The position numbers and the translations under genes are program-made. The notes beneath the pieces were generated by a model, which was given only the letters and a program-made list of their open reading frames with translations, did not search any database and was not told the origin of the DNA. Positions 28,044-37,322 of a stretch of DNA of 64,000 nucleotides are shown piece by piece. The stretch comes from Pachysolen tannophilus NRRL Y-2460 (taxonomy: Eukaryota > Ascomycota > Pichiomycetes > Alaninales > Pachysolenaceae), in the NCBI GenBank assembly GCA_001661245.1, contig KV454012.1, positions 62,001-126,000 on the forward strand. Direction: 5' to 3'. Each line of letters opens with the position of its first letter. Positions within the stretch are counted from its first letter, which is position 1.

Positions 28044-30500
28044 ATGTTTATGAGAGTGGGTATCAGGAGGCTGCTGTTATCAAGGCTGGTACAGCTGGTA
28101 CGGTTGATGGAACTAGGTTTTTTAATTCCCAAGACAAAGGTGAATGATGGTTTGATTGCATATAACGGTATGAGGTTCAATTCCTCATCATCATCTTCAT
28201 CGTCATCGAGTTTATTGTCGAATTTCCCTAAAAATAAGAAAAGAAGTTCTTTGGCTAAATCTTCTAAATTTGGATCAAAGATAAGGAAGCAAGATGTTGA
28301 AGTTAAAGATGAGGGAAAGAAGAAAGAACAAGAGCTGCCTCACGAAATACAAGTAGAAAATTCGAATGACAAGTCAAAACTGAAAATGGATTTATCAAAC
28401 CATACTAATGTCAATTCAACTAAAGATTTTAAAAATAATAGAGACAGAAGAAATTTGAAGAAATCATCTGAAACTAAAAAGATAACAGAGGAATTTGCGA
28501 AAAAATTAGAACAAGAACAAAGATCAAAATCAAATAAAAATAAAAATAAAAAAAAATCAATGGAATTAACAGATTTAAAACAAAAACATTTAAATTCTTC
28601 ATCAATTACTAAAATACCTTTAGCAATACCAACTTTCTTGACTGTGGCAAATCTTGCAAATATCTTGAAAATTAGAATGGACAGTTTATTACAAAAACTT
28701 GAAGAATTGGGATTTAATAAAATAACTTATAATTATATCTTGGATAATGAAACTGCTTCTTTGATTGCCGATGAATACGGATTTGAAATAGTAGTAAATG
28801 ATGATTTAGGACTGGATTTGTTCCCCAGTGAACAAACTAAAGATGTTTCATTATTGAAACCTCGTGCTCCCATTGTCACCATCATGGGCCATGTTGATCA
28901 TGGTAAAACTACAATTTTGGATTTTTTACGTAAATCTTCTATAGTATCTAAAGAACATGGTGGAATAACACAACATATAGGTGCATTTTCTGTAATTGTA
29001 CCAAATTCAGGGAAAAAAATCACTTTTTTAGATACACCAGGTCATGCCGCTTTCTTGAAAATGAGGGAGAGAGGAGCAAATATTACTGATATTGTCGTTT
29101 TAGTAGTTGCTGCTGATGATTCCGTTATGCCACAAACTAAAGAAGCCATAAAACATGCAAAGAAAGCAGGAGTTCAAATAGTTGTTGCCATAAATAAATG
29201 TGATAAGCCAAATGCTAACCCACAGAAAGTCATTGCTGATCTTGCTGCTAATGGTATTGATGTAGAAGATTATGGTGGTGAAATTCAAACAGTAAAAGTT
29301 AGTGGAAAGACAGGTTTGGGTATGGAAGAGTTGGAAGAAGCCATTGTTACATTACTGGATATTCAAGAATTGAAAGCTCAAGTTTCTAAAGTTCCTGTAG
29401 AAGGATGGATTATTGAATCAGAAGTCAAGAAAGGTCTTGGAAATGTAGCTACTTTTTTAGTGACAAAAGGTACATTGAAGCCCGGATCGATATTAGTAGC
29501 AGGAAAAACTTGGTGTAAAGTAAAATCTATGAAAGATGAATTTGGTGTAACAGTTAAATCCGCAGCTCCATCAACACCAATAGAAGTTATTGGTTGGAAA
29601 GAGCTTCCAGAGGCAGGTGATCAAGCAATTGAAGCCAAAGATGAGTTATTTGCTAAAAAAGTAGTTAATAATAGAATTACTAGAGATGAAAAGATTAAAG
29701 AGGCCAAAGATATTGAAACTATTAATCAAAGAAGACTAGAAGAACAAGAACTGCAACTGCGTAAAGAAAAATTGCAAGAATTGAATAAATTGGGACTTTC
29801 TTTAGAAGATATAAAGGATAAAAATTTGTTGGATAATGAACAATTACAAGAATTTGAGTCATTAAAACCAAAGACTAAAATAGTTCCTTATATCGTTAAA
29901 TCGGATGTAAGTGGTTCCTCAGAAGCGATTGTGGAGAGTATTTCTAATTTGGGTAATGAAGAAGTTAAATCTTCCGTGTTATATAGCGAAGTTGGTTTTC
30001 CAACAGAGAGTGATATTGATAGAGCAGAAACTTCTGGTGCAACTATTATATGCTTCAATTTGAAAGTTCCAAAAGAAATTTCTAACAAGGCGTCAAGGAA
30101 AAATGTTATCATAAAGGAGCATACTGTAATTTACCACCTCATCGAAGATGTCGTTGAGCAATTGACTTCTTTCTTACCACCAAAAATTGAAATAAAAGTA
30201 TTAGCCACAACAGAGATCAGGCTGACTTTTAATATTACTGATAAAAACAAAAAAGTATTTAAAATTGCTGGATGTAGAGTTCAGGATGGAGTTTTGAAAA
30301 GAAATTCCAAAATTAGAGTTATGAGAAATAAGAGCCCTATATATGTTGGCCAATTGGATTCTTTAAAACATGAAAAAGATGAAGTTATTGAAGTTAAAAA
30401 GGGTACTGAGTGTGGGTTATCTTTTGGAAAATGGCAAGATTTCCAAGAAGGTGATATCATAGAGTCATATCAAGAAGTTGAAATTAAAAGATACTTGTAA
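28044..30500 (+). CDS. IFM1: Mitochondrial translation initiation factor IF-2
   Basis: An 818-residue GTPase that brings initiator tRNA to the mitochondrial small subunit. The N-terminus is basic and Ser-rich (presequence, about residues 1-60) with a Lys-rich linker to about 185. The IF2 N-domain (VANLANILKIRMDSLLQKLE) precedes the G domain: G1 GHVDHGKT (about 282-289), G3 DTPGHAAF (about 331-338), G4 NKCD (about 384-387) and the G5 region VKVSGKTGLG. Domain II (GLGNVATFLVTKGTLKPGSI), the IF2-type domain III and the C-terminal domain (VFKIAGCRVQDGVLKRNSKI) follow in order. Somewhat longer than yeast Ifm1 (676). Two ATGs occur within three codons; the first is used. Confidence 0.95.
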   Translation: MFMRVGIRRLLLSRLVQLVRLMELGFLIPKTKVNDGLIAYNGMRFNSSSSSSSSSSLLSNFPKNKKRSSLAKSSKFGSKIRKQDVEVKDEGKKKEQELPHEIQVENSNDKSKLKMDLSNHTNVNSTKDFKNNRDRRNLKKSSETKKITEEFAKKLEQEQRSKSNKNKNKKKSMELTDLKQKHLNSSSITKIPLAIPTFLTVANLANILKIRMDSLLQKLEELGFNKITYNYILDNETASLIADEYGFEIVVNDDLGLDLFPSEQTKDVSLLKPRAPIVTIMGHVDHGKTTILDFLRKSSIVSKEHGGITQHIGAFSVIVPNSGKKITFLDTPGHAAFLKMRERGANITDIVVLVVAADDSVMPQTKEAIKHAKKAGVQIVVAINKCDKPNANPQKVIADLAANGIDVEDYGGEIQTVKVSGKTGLGMEELEEAIVTLLDIQELKAQVSKVPVEGWIIESEVKKGLGNVATFLVTKGTLKPGSILVAGKTWCKVKSMKDEFGVTVKSAAPSTPIEVIGWKELPEAGDQAIEAKDELFAKKVVNNRITRDEKIKEAKDIETINQRRLEEQELQLRKEKLQELNKLGLSLEDIKDKNLLDNEQLQEFESLKPKTKIVPYIVKSDVSGSSEAIVESISNLGNEEVKSSVLYSEVGFPTESDIDRAETSGATIICFNLKVPKEISNKASRKNVIIKEHTVIYHLIEDVVEQLTSFLPPKIEIKVLATTEIRLTFNITDKNKKVFKIAGCRVQDGVLKRNSKIRVMRNKSPIYVGQLDSLKHEKDEVIEVKKGTECGLSFGKWQDFQEGDIIESYQEVEIKRYL

Positions 30501-30591
30501 AATTAGTTATATAGGAAACATAAAAATCTTCCAAAAACTTGTATATATAAATATATTATTATTAGTCAAAAAAATTAATATTTTTTTACAA

Positions 30592-31085
30592 TTATACAGA
30601 TTCTTCCCATTGAACACCACACCATTCCTCTATGTATCCAACATGATTTTCATCTAAGTGAGGCATATAATCCTCAACATCTGTACACACAATAATAGTC
30701 CCCCATTCCATTCCGTTAATTATATCAATGTTATCCTTTTCCAAATCTAAGATAGCTTGTGGCATTAATTGTAATTCAAATTGCCGTGTACTTGAAGGAT
30801 TATAACCAGGTATAGGAATCTTAAATTCGCCATCTTTATTATTGAAGATTTTATAAATGTCATCCTTACCTGAATAAAGTAAAGGTTTCCCACCTAAATC
30901 ATACCTTAAGACTTGTGATGGATTGTGAGAAATGAGCTGAGTCAAGTTTTGGAAAACAGGATCATCGAGCATAGAGACAATTCTTTGCGATTCTTGTCTA
31001 TCACCTAATTTAGAATCTCCAGTATTGTCAGAAGATGAACCAACTTCAAATTCTGTATCCAAGACAGAATTATCCAACTCATCAA
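30592..31085 (-). pseudogene. TSR4: C-terminal part of TSR4 cut off by an inversion
   Basis: Encodes the PDCD2_C domain of Tsr4, ending FELQLMPQAILDLE, NGMEWGTIIVCTD and the family's terminal GYIEEWCGVQWEE. It has no ATG at its left boundary: the apparent first residue at 31077 is a TTG leucine inside DELDNSVLD. The N-terminal half of the same protein lies on the opposite strand at 31490-32246. The two halves join in frame if the segment 31082-32250 is turned round at a TCAA/TTGA microhomology, giving 416 residues against 408 in yeast. Tsr4 is the dedicated chaperone of ribosomal protein Rps2 (uS5) and is essential in S. cerevisiae, so this allele as assembled should be non-functional. Confidence 0.9.
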
Positions 31086-31176
31086 GAGTGGATTTGGAAG
31101 AGAATTGGGAGAAAGTGGACTAGATATGTACCTCCAAACAAAAGCAGTCCACTTTAACTTATCCAGAACGCTATGA
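31082..31176 (+). pseudogene. C-terminal end of the aldehyde dehydrogenase, displaced by the same inversion
   Basis: Thirty codons, reading AGT GGA TTT GGA from 31087 to the TGA at 31174-31176, encode SGFGRELGESGLDMYLQT then KAVHFNLSRTL. This is the standard aldehyde dehydrogenase C-terminus that should follow PFGGVK. The main body of the enzyme is on the other strand at 32251-33655 and lacks this end. The fragment has no start codon and cannot be expressed by itself. Adding it restores a 499-residue enzyme, the normal family length. Confidence 0.9.
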
Positions 31177-31489
31177 GAAACCTTTTTTTTTTTTCTTGCT
31201 TGCTTGCTTGCTTGCTTGCTTCATAGCCCAAATGGTAGATTAATCCCAAATGGTGGATTACATAGCCAAATGGCCAACCTGTTGTTGCTCCATCTTTTGG
31301 TATCTTATTGAATGGAAGCTTTCTGAAGGTAGTTCGGCTCAAATCAAACTTCTCAAAGTGTATAATGTATAGCATAAATAGAACATAAAACTTTTCACTT
31401 TTGTAATTATCTATTTTCAATTCCATAATATATCAAGTTTAAAGAAGCTACTTTTTTGTTGGTTTTTTATTGTGAAGAAGTAAGAGAAG
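31177..31489. promoter_or_regulatory. TSR4 promoter region (inside the inverted segment), (CTTG)n microsatellite
   Basis: 313 bases between the displaced ALDH end and the TSR4 ATG. A (CTTG)n microsatellite lies at about 31195-31222, followed by three spaced copies of CCAAATGG (about 31227-31275) with similar flanks (GATTA). No gene; the minus-strand frame across it is spurious. Confidence 0.5.
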
Positions 31490-32246
31490 ATGTCGAGTTA
31501 TAATGATCTTTCATCAGATGATGAAGATGAAAGTTTATCGAATTCAAAGCCTAGTGTTGTCTTAGGGTTTGTTGATGCTCCGATTACTGAAAATGATAAA
31601 CCAACATTTGAAGATACATTTCTTGGAAGTGTTCCAGTTTGGTTAGATGAGAATTCGCCTCCTTCTTTGGAATTATTATGTTGTAAATCGTGTGGTGGGT
31701 CAATGGCATTGCTACTACAGGCTTTTTCACCGATGGAAAATACTTTTTATGATAGGGTTATTTATATTTTTGCTTGTAAGAAGCCATCTTGTAAGCGGCG
31801 TAAAGGTTCAATAAGAGCAATAAGGTCAATACGAAAAGATCCTATAAAGATGAAAGAGTTGGAAGAACAAACATTGGAATCTGATTTGAAGAATAAATTA
31901 GAATTAGACAATCAGAAAAAATTGGAGGTGGATTTTACAAAAGATTTATTTAAACAGGGTAATAGTCAAAACCAAAACCCATTTGCATCATCAAACCCAT
32001 TTGAAAATAATCCATTTAGTTCAAAGACTGAAACTGAAAAACCAGAGAAATCTCAAAAGAAAGAAGTTTCAAAGCCAACATTTGCAGATATACTGTCTAC
32101 TAAAAATATAAAAGATGTTAAGAAAAAATCAAATAAAACTTCCAAATCAATAACTTTAGAAGAATATCCAGGTTCTTTCTTATACGTTCTGCCTGAAAAA
32201 TTCAAAAAGACAAATCAAGATCAAAATGAAATGAAACAGAAACATT
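31490..32246 (+). pseudogene. TSR4: N-terminal part of TSR4 (zinc-binding half), interrupted by an inversion
   Basis: The ATG at 31490 opens a frame that matches Tsr4/PDCD2. It has an acidic start, VVLGFVDAPITENDKPTFED, then LGSVPVWLD and the zinc-binding LLCCKSCGGSMALLLQAF. The matching pair follows at IYIFACKKPSCKRRKGSIRA (residues about 60-110). Next come a charged linker and PGSFLYVLPEKFKK (about 224-237). After residue 252 the frame runs on to a stop at 32363-32365, but those residues are antisense of the aldehyde dehydrogenase and not Tsr4. As assembled it would give a truncated protein lacking the PDCD2_C domain, which is encoded at 30592-31085 on the other strand. Confidence 0.9.
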
Positions 32247-32250
32247 TTGA

Positions 32251-33655
32251 CTCCACCAAATGGGACTCTAAAATCACTAGCATTGGTGCTATTAACCCAT
32301 ATCTGGCCACTTTGCACCTTTTTAGCAAAATTGTGAGCTCTTTTGTAACTTTCTGTGAAAATTGAGGCACCAAGTCCATATTTGGTATCATTTGCTAAAA
32401 AAATACCTTCTTCATCAGTTTTAAATTTAGAAACCGTTACAACAGGTCCAAAAATTTCCTCCTGAACAATTTCCATATCTTGTGTTACATTTGTGAATAT
32501 AGTTGGTTCTATGTAACAACTCTCTTCAGGAAATCCAGATGGAGCTTTCCCACCAAGAATGATTTTGGCACCCAGTTTCTTACCCGAGTCAATGAAGCTC
32601 AAAATACGCATCTGTTGAATTTTAGATACTTGTGGACCAATATTAGTTTCTTTTCCAAAAGGATCTCCCGGTTTGAAAACTTCTTCAACTCTTTTTTTCA
32701 ATTTTGGTAAAAATTTATCATATACATTTTCTTGGACATAAATTCTTGATGTACCAATACAAATCTGGCCCATATTATACATAATACCAAAAGCTGCCCA
32801 TTTCAGAGCTTCATCAAGATCGGCATCGTCACAAATTAATAATGGAGACTTCCCACCGCATTCCATTGTGACAGCTTTCAAGTTTGATGAAGCTAATTGC
32901 TGAACAATTTGACCAACTTTAGTAGAACCGGTAAAAGAAATCTTATCAACATCCATATGAGAAGCAAGTGCGGCTCCTGCTACTGGACCATGGCCAGAAA
33001 CAACATTAAATACACCAGGTGGGAACCCAGCTTCAACAAAAAGTTCGGCCATTTTCAAAATCGATAATGGTGTATTTTCTGCTGATTTCATGATTATCAC
33101 ATTCCCTGCGGCTAATGCAGGTGCAATCTTCCATCCAGCCATACATATGGGATAGTTCCATGGAACAATATGTCCAACAACACCATATGGAATTTTTTCA
33201 TAGTAAGCAAACTTTTCATTTCCAACTGGAATGGTCCTACCATGTGTCTTATCGCAATAACCAGCATAATATCTAAATACATTCACAGTATATTCAATAT
33301 CAAAAATCAGATTGGTGTATCTTGGCTTCCCAGAATCATAACTTTCAATATCAGAAAGTAAATCTTTATGTTCTTCCAACAACTCTGCAAATTTGTACAT
33401 CAATTTACCTCTATCAGTACCGGATATGTCATTCCAAACGTTTTCAAAACAGTCTCTAGCACACTTAACAGCCACATCGACGTCTTTCTCATTACCTTCA
33501 TAAACAGAACAAATAATTTTTCCTGTTGAAGGATCCACTGTGTCAAGCGTTTTCTTGTCAATAGATTCAACAAATTGATTATTGATGAATAAACCTCTCG
33601 GTTGTCTATACTTTTTACCAGTAGGAAGCTCAATATCGATTTGGAGTTGACTCAT
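32251..33655 (-). pseudogene. Aldehyde dehydrogenase lacking its C-terminal end because of the inversion
   Basis: NAD(P)-dependent aldehyde dehydrogenase body. The first ATG is at 33655 (MSQLQIDIELPTGKKYRQPR); the frame is open further up only through a TTG. Landmarks: PWNYPICMAGWKIAPALAAG, the Rossmann FTGSTKVGQIV, the general base in MECGGKSPLL (about E264), the catalytic cysteine in NMGQICIGTSRIYVQ (about C298), EEIFGPVVTVSKF and the final VPFGGVK. There the true sequence stops and the frame continues through antisense TSR4 to 32180. The missing 30 codons are at 31082-31176. GQICIGTSR recalls betaine/amino-aldehyde dehydrogenases more than the classical acetaldehyde enzymes. Loss of the C-terminal strand would very probably destroy the tetramer interface. 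Confidence 0.9.
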
Positions 33656-34117
33656 TTTACCAATATCAGCCAAGCTAAAAATTTGAAATCTTGGACAGTT
33701 CCACTTCAATAATCAACTGGAAATCAACTCCAACTTATTCATTTATTTTTAAGACAAAATTACACTCTGCTACCTGTCAAACCTTCTAATCACAACTGCT
33801 CAAAATGCCTATCTGCTCAAGGCAGAAGATGCCAGTTTGGGCGGTATTTTACCCGACAATGGTGGAAAATTCCGCCGCAGAGTAAAACCCACATATAACA
33901 TGCATATACTTGCTTACATATAAGAGATCAATAATACCGTAGATAAAAATTTGATTCTTGATATTGTCAAAAGAAATCTAAATGATTGTGATGAACGTAA
34001 GTATCATTTCAAACGATAATAGTATTCATAACTAACTATAGTTAAAGTATAGAATTTAAAAAGAGAAAAAAAAATAAAAAAATAAAAGAATAAAATTAAG
34101 CAACCACATATTAATGT
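33656..34117. promoter_or_regulatory. Aldehyde dehydrogenase promoter region
   Basis: 462 bases. GGGCGGTATTTTACCCG (about 33838-33854) and CCGCCGC (about 33872) are CGG/CCG-containing words that could bind zinc-cluster regulators. They lie 180-220 bases upstream of the ALDH ATG. The right part is A-rich 3' sequence of the next minus-strand gene. No gene seen. Confidence 0.35.
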
Positions 34118-36244
34118 CTAAAAAGAAATATTTTCTACCTCAACCCTATCAAACAATAAATCAAATACTTTAAACCCAGTTTCTCCATAAATTTTAAATT
34201 CCAAAGCTTCCCTTTCCCAACCTTTTTGCAAAATACTCAATATATTAGTTCCAACCTCTGAGCAAAGCAAATTTGAAATTTCAATTAATTTCGCAGTCAA
34301 GAATTGTCTTTGACTCTCATCTATTGTGACTAATCCACATATATATAATCCCCATAATGCTAGACAAGAAGAATGATCAGTACATGGAATGTTAATTGAA
34401 ATTTCCTCTAAAATGGCGTCTGCACTTTTTTGTATCAGTGGCAAATACGAAGGTATTGAAGGGTCAATCATCTTTTGAGTTACAATGCAGCATGCATGAT
34501 AAATAATTGATGATACAGCTAGATTTGACCTTAACGAAATCTTCTTGTTAAAATTTTCACCAATGACATCTGGTATATTATTGATTTTTTCTAAATTTTT
34601 TTGAATTGATTCTTCCACAGAATCAAGTTTCAGCTTCAAAGAAGTAATTATTCTCCAAAAATCATCTGTATGAACATAATTTTCATTTTGTGAATCTATA
34701 CAATAATGAAGTCTTAATAACCAGTTCAACTTTGCAGTAACTTCAAACTCATCCAATGCAGATCCCAATATGGGATTATTCATCCAAGAAACATCACAAT
34801 TTTGATATATGGGAACACTTAACCAATTGCGCAATTCTGAAAACACTTTGAAAGGCGAAGGAAGATCTAGCAACAGTTTATGTGAACAAGTATACAATAC
34901 TATAGAATAATTGAAAATAAAACTCTCCAATAAAGTTCTTTCTGTTGGAGTTATAGTGATTGATATATCATTTACCCTATTATCAATTTTCAAATCGGAA
35001 ACAGAAGTTTCTACTTTATTAAATTGTCTAATTTTTTGAACTTCACGTTGTTTGATCATTTTATATGCAGCAGACAAATGATTGGCACATCTTGTTCCGT
35101 TAGCACCTGATGCCCTATCTCTTAAACACAAAGTTAAAATAGCAACCAATAACCAATCTTCAGTGCCGTCAACTTCATGGCTCCTTATAGAATCACTTAT
35201 CAATCTTATAGATCTAGCGTATGTTTCAGTAGCAACTTTTAAAAAACTTGTATCTCTGTATGCCAACAAAGAAGCACCACAGCTGAAAAATACTTCTCTC
35301 AAGACAGGAGACTGTGATGCATAAGGAATAAAAATCTGTCCAGGAGCTAATAATGGATGTGAATGTGTTGGTGTTATCGCTGGGATAAATTGGTTTACAA
35401 AATAGTAATAAAGTCTTGAATTTGTGACAGAAAGTTCAACATTTGGTATCCACTGCGAAAAACTGGATAGAGGAAAATTTGCTGTGAGGTTATCAGCCAT
35501 AGTATTCATCAGCTCCACATCTTGAAAATTTTTAACCAAGTCTACTCCCAGTATATTAGAAACCTCAATATCGTTATTATTATTATTATTATTATCATTA
35601 TCTTCAAATTTGAGAATAGACTCTCCGAACTCACTATTCACAGGACTTGATTCGGTTTCAGATTCTGAAATTAAATTTTTATTTTGGAAAACTTGAGGGC
35701 CGATTGATTGCAGAAACAGCAGCATCAGTAGCAGTTGCTGCTGTTGTTGTTGTTGAGGTTGAGGTTTCTTGAATTTGAAATTAGGACTTGATGTAATCTT
35801 CAACTTGCTATTATTATCCATTATTTGTTCCCCAATTGCAATCACTGTTTCCGAACTAAGTTTAAAATCTTTAGGAAGTATCTGGTTTGGATATTGAGGC
35901 CAGCAACATTTTAAATCATTTCTTTTACAACCAGAACATACTGGTCTAACCTCATCGCATTTTTTCTTCCTCTTACGACAACAGAAACATCCAGATTTCA
36001 CTCTCATCTTACTCGAAGAACTGTTGTTGTTGTTGTTGTTATTCTTATCAATCCTCTTTGGAAATGGTTCATGTTTTAATACCGGGACTAATTTAGCAGA
36101 TGCAGTAGTTACAAGAGCAGCTGCCGCTGACGTAGATTCAGTAGATCGAGGAACTAATAGCAGCTCCTTCGAATTGGAGCCATTTCTATTACTTTTTTCG
36201 TCCTCATCTCTATTAAACATATTGAAGTGTCCCACTGTAGTCAT
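34118..36244 (-). CDS. Zn2Cys6 transcription factor with Fungal_trans_2 domain, Uga3-like cluster
   Basis: A 708-residue regulator. The zinc cluster is at about residues 85-113 (KSGCFCCRKRKKKCDEVRPV, then CSGCKRNDLKCCWP). Polyglutamine (about 160-172) and acidic/Asn stretches follow. The body from about 275 on has the Fungal_trans_2 pattern: SRLYYYFVNQFIPAITPTHS, LREVFFSCGASLLAYRD, and a C-terminal WEREALEFKIYG. The GCxCCRxRxKKCDE cluster type is shared with Uga3-like regulators of nitrogen catabolism and with the 39844 gene. It is divergent from the amidase at 37323 across 1.08 kb, so it is a fair candidate regulator of it (inference). The start is the first ATG. Confidence 0.85.
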   Translation of the reverse strand: MTTVGHFNMFNRDEDEKSNRNGSNSKELLLVPRSTESTSAAAALVTTASAKLVPVLKHEPFPKRIDKNNNNNNNSSSSKMRVKSGCFCCRKRKKKCDEVRPVCSGCKRNDLKCCWPQYPNQILPKDFKLSSETVIAIGEQIMDNNSKLKITSSPNFKFKKPQPQQQQQQQLLLMLLFLQSIGPQVFQNKNLISESETESSPVNSEFGESILKFEDNDNNNNNNNDIEVSNILGVDLVKNFQDVELMNTMADNLTANFPLSSFSQWIPNVELSVTNSRLYYYFVNQFIPAITPTHSHPLLAPGQIFIPYASQSPVLREVFFSCGASLLAYRDTSFLKVATETYARSIRLISDSIRSHEVDGTEDWLLVAILTLCLRDRASGANGTRCANHLSAAYKMIKQREVQKIRQFNKVETSVSDLKIDNRVNDISITITPTERTLLESFIFNYSIVLYTCSHKLLLDLPSPFKVFSELRNWLSVPIYQNCDVSWMNNPILGSALDEFEVTAKLNWLLRLHYCIDSQNENYVHTDDFWRIITSLKLKLDSVEESIQKNLEKINNIPDVIGENFNKKISLRSNLAVSSIIYHACCIVTQKMIDPSIPSYLPLIQKSADAILEEISINIPCTDHSSCLALWGLYICGLVTIDESQRQFLTAKLIEISNLLCSEVGTNILSILQKGWEREALEFKIYGETGFKVFDLLFDRVEVENISF

Positions 36245-37322
36245 CGGTATCTCTAATATATATGCTCTTCTAATTCAGTATGCTAGGGCCAAAAAAATAA
36301 TCCATCTCTGGTATACAACAAGATAAAATAATAATTAGTACCTGAAAATTTAACCAGCTGAAAAAAAAAAAAAATTAAATTAAATTAAAACTCTTTCTAT
36401 AACTAACTAAGTTTATCCTTTCTTAGTCTTTGTAATTGCCCCGAGTTTTAAAAACTCATTGTATATATTCAATCAATATGATTCTCATAATATGAATTTA
36501 CAAATTAAACTAGAAATGTTTAAACCAAATTATTTATCAAACTTGAGAATAACCCATTGTTATATCGCTCCATAGTGATTAAACAGAATAAGCGGTACTA
36601 AACAAAATTGACCGGAAGGAGAATAACGAAAACTTCAAAGGGCTGCCCAAGAAGAAGCCGCCCTCCACGGGGCAGACCCCCGCCGCTCCACGCCAAAAGC
36701 CAATCAGAAGTCTTTCCGCCAGAAACATTACTATACAATTTTTCTCCTCTTCTAATATACAGGTTAGAGTAACCATATTCGGAGGCATAATGTTGAAAAT
36801 ATACTTACTATCTAACCAACTAACCGATCTAGGTCATAAATCGTCATCATCAATAGTAGTATTAATATCTTGTAACTGCATAAGCTGCCCTTTGAAGGAT
36901 CAATTAGTCGGTCAGATAAGTATTTAGCCCATATATATATATATATATATATATGGGCTATAATATACACATAGTACACCTGTGGCTTGCAGATATTTCA
37001 TTAGCGCATCTATCTGCGGCGTAATCGGTGCACACATTTACTTTTTACGGGCGCGCGTTATTTTGATAACAGAGATAATCTCGGCGCAAAATACAATAAG
37101 GGAAGGCTGCATACGTACATACATACATACATAAACCCACTGATAGGAGTTGCCGACAATGATTACTTTAACAATATATGTTAATCTATATATATATATA
37201 TATATAATATTGGGAATTTCCTTTAAATGTTTGTTATCCTTTGAAGAAAATTAGTTGATTGGAAGGTTTCTTTTTCTTTTTTTTTCTTTTTCCTTTTTTT
37301 ATTATTAGTATTGTTGCTGAAA
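36245..37322. promoter_or_regulatory. Divergent promoter of the Zn2Cys6 gene and the amidase
   Basis: 1,078 bases. A GC-rich island at about 36640-36720 has CCG and CGG words, including CCG-N7-CGG (CCGCCCTCCACGG), CCGCCGC and CCGCC, the half sites used by zinc-cluster factors. Further CGG words occur near 37016. A 36-base perfect palindrome is at 36925-36960, a CATA repeat at about 37110-37131 and a (TA)n tract at 37190-37206. The 69-codon minus-strand frame across the GC island is probably spurious. Confidence 0.5.
36925..36960. repeat. 36-bp perfect palindrome TAGCCC(AT)12GGGCTA
   Basis: TAGCCC at 36925-36930, twelve AT units (36931-36954) and GGGCTA at 36955-36960 together form a perfect inverted repeat with no spacer. 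The GC ends make it more than a plain AT microsatellite, and it could extrude a cruciform. It lies about 360 bases upstream of the amidase. Confidence 0.85.

Larger units (their letters stand above)
31082..32250. other. 1.17-kb inverted segment with TCAA/TTGA at its ends
   Basis: The segment starts at TCAA (31082-31085) and ends at TTGA (32247-32250), inverted copies of each other. It carries the ALDH C-terminus, the intergenic region and the TSR4 N-terminal half, all reversed relative to the flanking sequence. Re-inverting restores two genes in frame at once (1251 and 1500 bases, both multiples of three), which is hard to obtain by chance. Before the event, ALDH and TSR4 were head-to-tail on the minus strand. 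Confidence 0.9.

Noticed and set aside
30592-31077. A complete small gene on the minus strand beginning at 31077
   Set aside because: The first codon is TTG inside a Tsr4 domain; it is the C-terminal half of TSR4, not an independent gene.
32790-32830. CTG read as serine (CUG clade)
   Set aside because: CTG in the aldehyde dehydrogenase helix DEALKWAA falls at a hydrophobic position; leucine fits better, although one site is not decisive.
36579-36788. A minus-strand 69-codon frame across the GC-rich island
   Set aside because: No recognisable domain; the GC content is better explained by regulatory sites.
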